A stretch of 64,000 nucleotides of DNA from VRUE01 sp963840565. GTDB taxonomy: Bacteria > Actinomycetota > Thermoleophilia > Solirubrobacterales > 70-9. The notes beneath the pieces were generated by a model. The model saw only the letters and a list, made by a program, of their open reading frames with translations, had not been told where the DNA came from and did no database searches. Each line of letters opens with the position of its first letter. Within the stretch, counting starts at the first letter, position 1. A program made the position numbers and the translations under genes. The stretch lies in assembly GCA_963840565.1 (NCBI GenBank), contig CAWIZH010000005.1, positions 1 to 64,000 of the forward strand, in the 5' to 3' direction. Of this stretch, positions 1 through 6,328 are shown in pieces.

Positions 1-24
1 GGCCACGACGAGAAGCCGTCCTAG
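1..24 (+). CDS. 3' end of an upstream gene (partial)
   Basis: Seven codons followed by TAG are open from the first base, and the stop lies 8 nt before pgl. Close spacing to a pentose-phosphate gene suggests the tail of a cotranscribed gene. In many actinobacteria zwf or opcA sits here, but seven residues cannot identify it. The reading frame could also be chance. Confidence 0.35.
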   Translation, partial: GHDEKPS

Positions 25-32
25 GGCCGGCC

Positions 33-701
33 ATGGCCATCGACCTCGAGGTAGCCGGCGACGAAAAGGCGGCGGCGCGACGTGCCGCCGAGGTGATCGC
101 GGCGATCGGCAGCGCTGCGGTTGCCGAGTACAACACTTTCTCGCTGGCGATGAGCGGCGGTCGCAGCCCCTGGGCGATGCTGGCGATCCTCGGCGAATTA
201 GAGGCGATGCCCTGGGCCGAGACCGAGCTCTTCCAGGTCGACGAGCGGATCGCCTCGCCCGGCAGCGAGGACCGCAACCTCACCCACATGGTGCTCGGGC
301 TCTCGATGGATCACCAGGCGATGCTGCGGCCGATGCCGGTCACCCAGCGCGACCTCGAGAAAGCCGCCCACGACTACGAAAACACCCTGCCCGATCCGCT
401 CGACTGCGTTCACCTCGGCCTCGGCCCCGACGGCCACACCGCCTCGCTAGTCCCGGGTGACGCCGTCCTCGGGGCGACCGACCGCCGCGTCGCGATCACC
501 GAGACCGCTTATCAGGGCCACCAGCGCATGACCCTCACCTACCCGGCCCTCGCCACGGCCCGCAAAATCGTCTGGTTGATCACCGGCCCGGACAAGGTCG
601 ACGCGCTCAAAAAGCTCCTCGACGGCGACACCTCGATCCCGGCCGGCCGGGTCGAGAACGACGACATGGTCATCGTCGCCGACGAAGCCGCAGCTCCATA
701 A
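33..701 (+). CDS. pgl: 6-phosphogluconolactonase
   Basis: Hydrolyses 6-phosphogluconolactone to 6-phosphogluconate, the second step of the oxidative pentose phosphate pathway, in the cytoplasm. The 222-residue length is normal for the family. Visible family motifs are the phosphate-loop LAMSGGRSP near residues 39-47, VDER near 70 and HLGLGPDGHTASL near 127-139. The last of these is the most diagnostic and separates it from glucosamine-6-phosphate deaminases. The ATG start follows the stop of a preceding frame by 8 nt, so it is probably in an operon with genes left of the window. rpiA, tkt, tal and pgi of the same pathway follow within 13 kb. Confidence 0.93.
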   Translation: MAIDLEVAGDEKAAARRAAEVIAAIGSAAVAEYNTFSLAMSGGRSPWAMLAILGELEAMPWAETELFQVDERIASPGSEDRNLTHMVLGLSMDHQAMLRPMPVTQRDLEKAAHDYENTLPDPLDCVHLGLGPDGHTASLVPGDAVLGATDRRVAITETAYQGHQRMTLTYPALATARKIVWLITGPDKVDALKKLLDGDTSIPAGRVENDDMVIVADEAAAP

Positions 702-732
702 GGTCGCCCAGCTCAGCGAGACATTGGATGGT

Positions 733-752
733 TGTTAGCGAATTCGCTAACA
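733..752. promoter_or_regulatory. Perfect 20-bp palindromic operator with overlapping -10
   Basis: A perfect 20-bp palindrome (half site TGTTAGCGAA) ends 7 nt before the ATG at 760. The hexamer TAACAT at 748-753 fits a -10 element and ends 6 nt before the ATG, with no Shine-Dalgarno between, so transcription probably starts at or next to the start codon. The likely ligand is the XRE protein encoded immediately downstream, which would give autorepression. The symmetry is seen in the sequence; the binding partner is inferred. Confidence 0.75.
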
Positions 753-759
753 TTGGCCC

Positions 760-1101
760 ATGTCAGTTGCCCCCGGTGCCTCGCTCACAGAGCAAATCAG
801 AGCGCGAAGTGGCCTAAGTCAGGCGGAGCTGGGCCGCAGGGCGGGTCTGCCTCGGTCCGTGGTCAACGCCTACCTGAAAGGAAGCCGCGAGCCGGGGGCG
901 GACGCGCTCGTCCGCCTCGCCGCGGCGGGCGGGTTCGAGCTGCAGCTGGATCGCCGCAAGCCACCGGTGGACGCCGAGCGCGCCGGGCGGATCCTGATCC
1001 AAGTGCTCGAGTTGGCGGAGGCGCTGCCATTTCGCCCCCGGCCTGAATTGAACTATCCGCGGCTTGCGGATCGGCTCGCCGCAAGCGAGGCCCGGGCGTG
1101 A
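760..1101 (+). CDS. XRE-family HTH regulator, probable antitoxin of a nucleotidyltransferase module
   Basis: A 113-residue protein with an N-terminal helix-turn-helix at about residues 8-60; the signature stretch is GLSQAELGRRAGLPRSVVNAYL. The second half is helical and charged without a known domain. Its stop overlaps the next start by 4 nt (GTGA), which implies translational coupling to the nucleotidyltransferase. An XRE protein paired with an MNT/AbiEii-like nucleotidyltransferase is a known toxin-antitoxin arrangement. The perfect palindrome over its promoter supports autoregulation. The same architecture, in the opposite orientation, recurs at 16226-17111. Confidence 0.8.
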   Translation: MSVAPGASLTEQIRARSGLSQAELGRRAGLPRSVVNAYLKGSREPGADALVRLAAAGGFELQLDRRKPPVDAERAGRILIQVLELAEALPFRPRPELNYPRLADRLAASEARA

Positions 1102-1655
1102 GCGAGCTTGTCGAAAAGCTCTTCGCCATCCACGACTCGCTCGCCGAGGCGAGCATCGCCCACGCTTTCGGAGGCGCTATCGCCCTCGCCTATTGCACTG
1201 AGGAACCACGCGGCACCCGCGATCTGGACGTCAACATCTTCATCGACGCCGGCAAGGCCGGCCAGACACTCGCCCACATGCCAAAAGGAGTGAGGGTCAC
1301 CGAGGAGGACATCGCCAAGGTCGAACGCGACGGGCAGGCGAGGCTCGACTGGGATGGAACCCCGATAGACGTCTTCCTCAACAACCTCCCCCTGCATCAG
1401 GCGGTGGCCGCCGCAGTTGTCTGGGTTCCGCTCGCGGGTCGTGATGTACCGGTCCTCGACTGCGCCTCGCTGGCGATCTTCAAGGCCTTTTTCGACCGCA
1501 CCAAGGATTGGGCCGACCTCGAGGCGATAGCCCAGGCGACACCGGAGGACATCGATGCCGCCGCCGCGACGATCTCCGCGCTCGTCGGAAAAGACGACCC
1601 GGCCGTTCAGCGACTCGAGAGCCTGATCCCCCTCGATATCGGCTCGTCTCGGTAA
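1098..1655 (+). CDS. MNT/AbiEii-like nucleotidyltransferase, probable TA partner
   Basis: A 185-residue protein with a nucleotidyltransferase core. FGGAIALAY near residues 25-33 supplies the glycine motif, and TRDLDVNIF near 41-49 supplies the two metal-binding aspartates. FKAFFDRTKDWADL near 130-143 is typical of the DUF6036/AbiEii-type subgroup. The GTG start overlaps the XRE stop by 4 nt. Members of this fold act as toxins or antitoxins by transferring nucleotides to tRNA or to their partner. Which role applies here cannot be read from sequence. Confidence 0.78.
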   Translation: MSELVEKLFAIHDSLAEASIAHAFGGAIALAYCTEEPRGTRDLDVNIFIDAGKAGQTLAHMPKGVRVTEEDIAKVERDGQARLDWDGTPIDVFLNNLPLHQAVAAAVVWVPLAGRDVPVLDCASLAIFKAFFDRTKDWADLEAIAQATPEDIDAAAATISALVGKDDPAVQRLESLIPLDIGSSR

Positions 1656-1664
1656 GCCCGACCT

Positions 1665-3029
1665 TTAAGCCGGAGCGATCGCCACTGCGTGGTTGGAGAC
1701 GATCATGTTGTCGGGGTCGTAGCGGCGCTTGACGTCGGCCAGGCGGGCGCAGGTCTCCGGCGGCAGGATCGCGTCGGTGTCGCAGGGGCGCTCGGCGAAG
1801 TTGAAGTAGCCGCCCTCGGCAGCCCACGGCTGCATCGCCTCATCGAAGCGGTCGAGGTGTGCCCCGATCGCCTGGCCCAGCTCGGGGGTCATCGGCAAGC
1901 CGATGCCGAACATCACGTAGCCGGCGTCGAGGTGGGAGAGGGCGCCGCCGTTCTCGTCCTCGCGGCTGAGCGCTCCGCCGACGTGGCGCAGCTCGGTGAG
2001 CAGCAGCGGCGACTGCGCTTCGGGTCCGGCGAGCGCGGCGAAGGCGTCGATTGCGTCGTCGGGGAGGTTGCGGAGGACCTGGTGGTGGCCAATGCCCGGC
2101 ACCGGGTTCTCGGGGTCCATGTGGATCCGGCACAGCCCCTCGGCGGGGATCTGGCCGAAGGTGTCCATGATCGTCTCGCCGATCTCGCGCAGCGGCGCGA
2201 TCGTCGCTTCGCCGTTTGCCTGGTCGCCGATGCAGGCGCCGTCGATCGTCAACAGCGGGCGGCCGCGGATCGGCTCGGGCACATCGGGGATCGGCGGCGG
2301 CGTGATGAAGCGGACCACCGAAGTGACGTCATCGGAGACGCCCGCCGCCCAGTCGCGGTAAGTGCGGACCGCCTCGGCGCCGACCTCGGCCGGGAAGACC
2401 AGGGCGCCGGCGTAGATGTCGGCGATCGGGACCAGGGCGAGCTGCAGGGCGGCGACGATCGCGTAACCGCCACCGCCGCCGCGCAGCGCCCAGAAGAGGT
2501 CGGCGTCGTTCTCGGCATCGACCGTGCGCAGCTCACCGTCGGCGGTGACCAGCTCGACCGCGCGGACGCGGTTGCAGGCGAAGCCGTAGCGCCGGCCGAG
2601 CCAGCTGAGGCCGCCGCCGAGCGAGTAGCCGGTCACGCCGACATCGGGCGAGGATCCCGGTAGCGAGCTGAGTCCGTGGCGCCCCGCCGCTTCGCTCAAC
2701 TCGAGCACCAGCACGCCGGCCTCGACCCGCGCCGTCCGCGCATCGGGGTCGACCTCGATCTCGCGCATCCGCTCGGTCTTGATCAGGATCGTCCCCTCGA
2801 GCGACCCGACGGCGACGGCGCCGTGGCCGGTTCCCTGGCCCGAGACGCGGAGGTCGTTCTCACCGGCGAAGCGGACCACCTTGGCGATGTCCTCGGCGCT
2901 CTCGACGAAGGCCACGGCCTCGGGGCGCTGATCGGCGACGAGGTTCCAGGCAAGTCGCGCCTCGTCCCAGTCGGCATCGGTCGGGGTGGCGATGCGGCCG
3001 GCGATCGCCAGCCCGGTGAAGTCACTCAT
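1665..3029 (-). CDS. FAD-linked oxidase, BBE (berberine-bridge-like) family
   Basis: A 454-residue flavoprotein with a PCMH-type FAD domain (about 30-210) and a C-terminal BBE segment (YFNFAERP near 405 and RYDPDNMIVSNHAV near the end). His69 in GTGHGA corresponds to the residue that binds FAD covalently in this family. The second covalent site, a cysteine before Pro in G-x-C-P-x-x-G, is Ser127 here (GSSPDVGVTG), so only mono-covalent flavin is expected. No signal peptide is visible. It lies 18 nt downstream of rpiA on the same strand with a good GGAGGA ribosome site, so the two are probably cotranscribed. The substrate is unknown; sugars, oligosaccharides or alcohols are typical. Confidence 0.85.
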   Translation of the reverse strand: MSDFTGLAIAGRIATPTDADWDEARLAWNLVADQRPEAVAFVESAEDIAKVVRFAGENDLRVSGQGTGHGAVAVGSLEGTILIKTERMREIEVDPDARTARVEAGVLVLELSEAAGRHGLSSLPGSSPDVGVTGYSLGGGLSWLGRRYGFACNRVRAVELVTADGELRTVDAENDADLFWALRGGGGGYAIVAALQLALVPIADIYAGALVFPAEVGAEAVRTYRDWAAGVSDDVTSVVRFITPPPIPDVPEPIRGRPLLTIDGACIGDQANGEATIAPLREIGETIMDTFGQIPAEGLCRIHMDPENPVPGIGHHQVLRNLPDDAIDAFAALAGPEAQSPLLLTELRHVGGALSREDENGGALSHLDAGYVMFGIGLPMTPELGQAIGAHLDRFDEAMQPWAAEGGYFNFAERPCDTDAILPPETCARLADVKRRYDPDNMIVSNHAVAIAPA

Positions 3030-3047
3030 GCGTGGATCCTCCGTAGG

Positions 3048-3698
3048 TCAGCTCAGGGTCAAGCGTTCGACGGTGCCTCCGGCCCCCACCAGCACCGCGC
3101 TCACCATATCCGGCGGGAAGAGGCCGTGGGCGGCAACGCCGGGGTCGGCCTCGAGCCGGGCCGCGAGCGCTGCCGGGTCGTCGATCTCGCCGGCGTAGTC
3201 GGCGATGACGCCGGCGTCGGGACTGCGCGGAACGTCGCGCAGCTTGACCCCGGCGCCGAGTCGGGTCAGGGTCGAGGAAAGGCCAAAGGCGAAGAGCTCC
3301 AGTGGCACCGGTGCGCTGAGGGCATCGACCGGCTTACTCGAGTCGGCGATGACGACGAAGCGCTCAGCCGCCGCGGCGACGATCTTCTCGCGCAGGTGGG
3401 CGCCGCCGCCGCCCTTGATCAGCCAGCCGTCAGGAGTGACCTGGTCGGTGCCGTCGATCGCGACGTCGAGCCGCTCCAGCTGGCTGAACTCCTCGACCGG
3501 GATCCCCAACTCGCGCGCCTGCTGCTCGGTCGCGACCGAGGTCGCCACGCAGCGGATTCCGGTGAGGGCGCGGGCGGCGATCGCCGGCAGGAGGTAGGCG
3601 ACGGTAGACCCGGTCCCGAGCCCCACGGTCATCCCGTCCTCAACCAGCTCCGCAGCGGCTTCTGCAGCTATGCGCTTCTCGGCGTCGACGTCGCTCAC
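3048..3698 (-). CDS. rpiA: Ribose-5-phosphate isomerase A
   Basis: Interconverts ribose-5-phosphate and ribulose-5-phosphate in the non-oxidative pentose phosphate pathway. It carries the RpiA motifs GLGTGSTVAY, AIDGTDQV and LIKGGGGAHLREKIVA, the last containing the catalytic acid and lysine region. I chose the internal GTG at 3698 (VSDVDAEKRIA...; 216 residues) because it gives the usual family length. An ATG at 3719 would add seven unusual residues (MCLECGA). It is first of a two-gene unit with the FAD oxidase. The 17-bp inverted repeat at 3723-3774 lies just upstream, shared with the divergent FHA gene. Confidence 0.92.
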   Translation of the reverse strand: MSDVDAEKRIAAEAAAELVEDGMTVGLGTGSTVAYLLPAIAARALTGIRCVATSVATEQQARELGIPVEEFSQLERLDVAIDGTDQVTPDGWLIKGGGGAHLREKIVAAAAERFVVIADSSKPVDALSAPVPLELFAFGLSSTLTRLGAGVKLRDVPRSPDAGVIADYAGEIDDPAALAARLEADPGVAAHGLFPPDMVSAVLVGAGGTVERLTLS

Positions 3699-3722
3699 GG
3701 CGCCGCACTCTAGACACACATC

Positions 3723-3774
3723 CGCTGACTTCGCCTTTATGCGTACATATGGACTACTAAAGGCGAAGTCAGCG
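3723..3774. repeat. 17-bp perfect inverted repeat between divergent genes
   Basis: Arms 3723-3739 (CGCTGACTTCGCCTTTA) and 3758-3774 are perfect inverse complements around an 18-nt centre. The repeat sits between rpiA (minus) and the FHA gene (plus). It could be a paired operator for both promoters, a transcribed hairpin, or a small palindromic repeat element. A possible -10 for the FHA gene, TATGCT (3784-3789), lies just outside the right arm. Confidence 0.7.
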
Positions 3775-3798
3775 TTAGGGACTTATGCTCGCGGCGAG

Positions 3799-4380
3799 AT
3801 GGACGCTCGGATTTGGCTGACGGGACCAGGGGGAGAGCCCCGGTCGGTGGCGCTCTCTGCCGAGCGCACCGTCGTCGGCCGCGACCCCAGGGCTTCCATT
3901 CACATCGATGACGAGGCGGTCTCCTGGAACCACCTCGAGATCGAGCGGCGCGGCGAGGTGCTGATGGCAACCGACCTCGACAGCCGCAACGGCACCGCCC
4001 TTAACGGCGAGCCGCTCGACCGTCCCCGCCGCCTGCGCAACGGCGACACCCTGATTGTCGGCGGGCACCGGCTCGAAGTCTCGCTCGGGCCGGCGACGCC
4101 GGTCGGGGCGACCGTCCCAAGCAGCCGGCCGTCGGTCGCCCTCACCGAAGAAGAGCGGGCGACCGCGGCGGCCCTGGTCGCCCCCTATCGCAGCGAGGGA
4201 GCCTTCGCCGGGCGTCCCGCCACTCGCGCCGAGATCGCCGCAGCGCTGCAGGTCAGCGAGCGCACCGCCCAGCGCCGGCTCGACGCCCTCGCCGCCAAGC
4301 TCGACGTCTCCGGCGACGCCGGTCGCGAGCGCCCTCGCCTGATCGCCGCCCGCGTGATCGAGCTCGGCCTCGACCGCTGA
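3799..4380 (+). CDS. FHA-domain protein with C-terminal HTH
   Basis: A 193-residue cytoplasmic protein. Residues about 18-90 form a forkhead-associated domain, which binds phosphothreonine: VVGRDPRASIHIDD, SWNHLEIERRG and DLDSRNGTALNG are the strands carrying the conserved Gly-Arg, Ser/His and Ser-Arg-Asn-Gly residues. After a linker, the C-terminal part (about 130-190) looks like a helix-turn-helix (TRAEIAAALQVSERTAQRRL). The protein could therefore connect Ser/Thr kinase signalling to DNA binding, and a kinase gene lies 2.5 kb away. The ATG at 3799 is chosen because the FHA fold begins right after it. The stop is 2 nt before the methyltransferase start, so the two are cotranscribed. Confidence 0.82.
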   Translation: MDARIWLTGPGGEPRSVALSAERTVVGRDPRASIHIDDEAVSWNHLEIERRGEVLMATDLDSRNGTALNGEPLDRPRRLRNGDTLIVGGHRLEVSLGPATPVGATVPSSRPSVALTEEERATAAALVAPYRSEGAFAGRPATRAEIAAALQVSERTAQRRLDALAAKLDVSGDAGRERPRLIAARVIELGLDR

Positions 4381-4382
4381 CG

Positions 4383-5045
4383 ATGGCCGCGGCGGAGCCT
4401 GTCCCAAACTCCTGCGCCGGGCCATTCGGCGCCTTTTACGACTTCTACATCGAGCGCCCGCGTCTGGTCAGCGTCATCGGCCGTGCGGTTTGGGGAATCG
4501 ACGCCTCGGTCCTCTACGAGAGCATGGCGCCGATCTCCCGCGCACCCGACGGCGCGACGATCGCCGACGTGCCCTGCGGAGGCGGCGTCGCCCTGCGCGC
4601 GTTGAGGCCCGGGCAGGACGTTCGCTACCTGGCCATGGACCTCTCACCGAAGATGCTGAAGCGGGCCGAGTGGCGTGCGCAAAGGAGATCGCTGAAGCAG
4701 GTCGAGCTGCGCGTTGCCGACATGACCGAGCTTCCCCTTGCCGACGGTGAGGTCGATCTCTTCCTCTCCTACAGCGGCCTCCACATGGTCCCCGACCCCG
4801 AGAGGGCCATCGCTGAGATCGCTCGCTGCCTCAAGCCCGGCGGGCGGCTGGTTGGGACCACCTTCTTCTCCGACGCCAGCCGGCGGGCTCGAGCCATCTT
4901 CGGCGCGGGCAGCCGGCGCGGGCACCCGATGCCCCCAAACCGCGCCGACCTGCGCGGTTGGCTTGAAGCGGCGGGCTTCGAGCAGCCGGCGATCGGCCCG
5001 CAACGCGGCTTCGCCACCTTCGAGGGCCGCAAGCCGACGAGCTGA
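4383..5045 (+). CDS. Class I SAM-dependent methyltransferase
   Basis: A 220-residue soluble enzyme. IADVPCGGGVALRAL (about 60-74) is SAM motif I, and AMDLSPKMLKRA (about 85-96) carries the acidic residue that contacts the ribose. ADMTELPLADGEVDLFLSYSGLHMVPDP is motif II/III of the methyltransferase-11 (UbiE-like) group. No substrate-specificity region is recognised, so the acceptor is unknown. It is in an operon with the upstream FHA gene (2-nt gap) and is followed by a strong hairpin. Confidence 0.82.
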   Translation: MAAAEPVPNSCAGPFGAFYDFYIERPRLVSVIGRAVWGIDASVLYESMAPISRAPDGATIADVPCGGGVALRALRPGQDVRYLAMDLSPKMLKRAEWRAQRRSLKQVELRVADMTELPLADGEVDLFLSYSGLHMVPDPERAIAEIARCLKPGGRLVGTTFFSDASRRARAIFGAGSRRGHPMPPNRADLRGWLEAAGFEQPAIGPQRGFATFEGRKPTS

Positions 5046-5072
5046 GGCCTTGGCCCGGACCGGGCCAAGGCC
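5046..5072 (+). terminator. 27-nt near-perfect palindrome after the methyltransferase gene
   Basis: Arms GGCCTTGGCCCGG (5046-5058) and its exact complement (5060-5072) flank a single base directly after the stop codon. There is no U-tract, but hairpins of this kind commonly end transcripts in high-GC actinobacteria. Confidence 0.6.
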
Positions 5073-5164
5073 GGCCCGGTCGGTGACGCGAGCGTCGTTT
5101 TCGCGCACGCCTCGCGAGCGGAGCATCGGTTGTGCAAATGCAACTGACCCGAAAGGGGAGTCCA

Positions 5165-6247
5165 ATGCTCAACCGTTCGATCAAGTTCATCCTCACCGTC
5201 CTCGCTCTCGCGCTGCTACCCGTAGCGAGCGCCACCGCCGCCGGTCACTCCGGGGCCGTGGTCTTCTCGCGGGCGATCATCACCGTCGAAAAAACGAAAA
5301 GCGGCGACGTCGAAAAAGCCGAGGGCGGCCTCTACGCGGCCAAGGAAGGCCATCTCAACCAGCTCACCGAAGACCCGACCGACAGCGAACCCGATTTTTC
5401 CGCCGACGGGCGCAAGATCGCCTTCGTCCGCGGCGGCGACGTCTGGTCGATGCGCGCCGACGGCACCGGCCAGCACAAGCTGACCAGCGGTGCCGAGGTC
5501 GACAGCCGGCCCCAGTTCTCACCCGACGGCCACTACATCGTCTTCGAGCGTCGCAACGCCGCCGAAGGCAGTCTGCGCGACCTCTACCGCGTCGATCTCG
5601 GCGGCAGCGCCCGTCCGCTCGTCTCCGGCGCCTACGACGAGCACGAAGCCTCGTTCTCGCCTGACGGGCGAGCGATCGTCTTCGTCCGCAGCGTTCCCGA
5701 GACCGGCGGTGGCTTTGCCGACGACGTCTTCTCGGTGCGGCCTTCGGGGGCCGGCCTGGCGCGCCTGACGACCACCGCTCACCTCGACGAGTTCTCGCCC
5801 CGCTACTTCAAGGGCGGGATCGTCTTCAGCCGCGGCCAGAGCGGCGAAGGTCCCGGCGCCTACGCAGACATCTTCACGATGCGCGCCAGCGGCAGCAACG
5901 TCCGCGTGCAGGTGGCGGGCGCCGGATCGTCCTTCGTCGAAGACGTCGCGCCGGCGGCGGCGATGCTGCTCTTCCGCCGCGACCAGGGTCTCTGGGTGAA
6001 GAGGATCGGCCCGGGAGTCGCCCACAAGCTGAGCGAGGTCGCCGACAACTCCGCGACCAACTCGGTCTTCTCCTCCGATGGGAGCAAGGTCGCGGCTTTC
6101 ATTGCCACCGATGAAGCCGAGACGCTCTCGGCGATCGACGTCGCCAGCCGTCGCAGCGCGCAGCTCGCCGAAGGCTTCGCGCTCGAAAGCGGCTCGACCG
6201 CGACGACGATTGGGTCGGTGATGACCTGGCAGCCGGTGCGGCGTTAG
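5165..6247 (+). CDS. Secreted TolB/WD40-like beta-propeller protein
   Basis: A 360-residue exported protein. The start at 5165 is set by the AGGGGAG ribosome site and gives a clear signal peptide: a Lys/Arg-containing start, a hydrophobic core near 8-18, and a probable cut after ASATAA. The mature part repeats the TolB-type propeller signature (DSEPDFSADGRKIAFVRGGD, SRPQFSPDGHYIVFERR, EASFSPDGRAIVFVR). It has no catalytic residues, so a scaffold or binding role outside the membrane is likely. It stands alone between two hairpins. Related propellers occur at 56458-57858 and inside the two large surface proteins. Confidence 0.8.
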   Translation: MLNRSIKFILTVLALALLPVASATAAGHSGAVVFSRAIITVEKTKSGDVEKAEGGLYAAKEGHLNQLTEDPTDSEPDFSADGRKIAFVRGGDVWSMRADGTGQHKLTSGAEVDSRPQFSPDGHYIVFERRNAAEGSLRDLYRVDLGGSARPLVSGAYDEHEASFSPDGRAIVFVRSVPETGGGFADDVFSVRPSGAGLARLTTTAHLDEFSPRYFKGGIVFSRGQSGEGPGAYADIFTMRASGSNVRVQVAGAGSSFVEDVAPAAAMLLFRRDQGLWVKRIGPGVAHKLSEVADNSATNSVFSSDGSKVAAFIATDEAETLSAIDVASRRSAQLAEGFALESGSTATTIGSVMTWQPVRR

Positions 6248-6267
6248 GACTCCCCCCGGCTCCAGCT

Positions 6268-6301
6268 CGAAGGGCTCGCTCCTCACGGGGCGGGCCCTTC
6301 G
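6268..6301 (+). terminator. 15-bp stem-loop terminator
   Basis: Arms 6268-6282 and 6287-6301 pair over 15 positions, two of them G-U, around the loop TCAC, and are followed by TCGTTT. The structure lies 20 nt after the propeller gene stop. Confidence 0.75.
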
Positions 6302-6307
6302 TCGTTT

Positions 6308-6328
6308 CGCGGCGGTATAACCGCCGCG
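6308..6328 (+). promoter_or_regulatory. 9-bp dyad with TATAAC box immediately before the kinase start
   Basis: CGCGGCGGT and ACCGCCGCG flank ATA, and the right arm ends on the first base of the GTG start. The hexamer TATAAC (6316-6321) lies across the centre and the right arm, and could be a -10 element 6 nt from the start codon. This suggests a leaderless kinase mRNA controlled by a dyad-binding factor. The alternative is a hairpin that is part of the preceding terminator. Confidence 0.5.
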
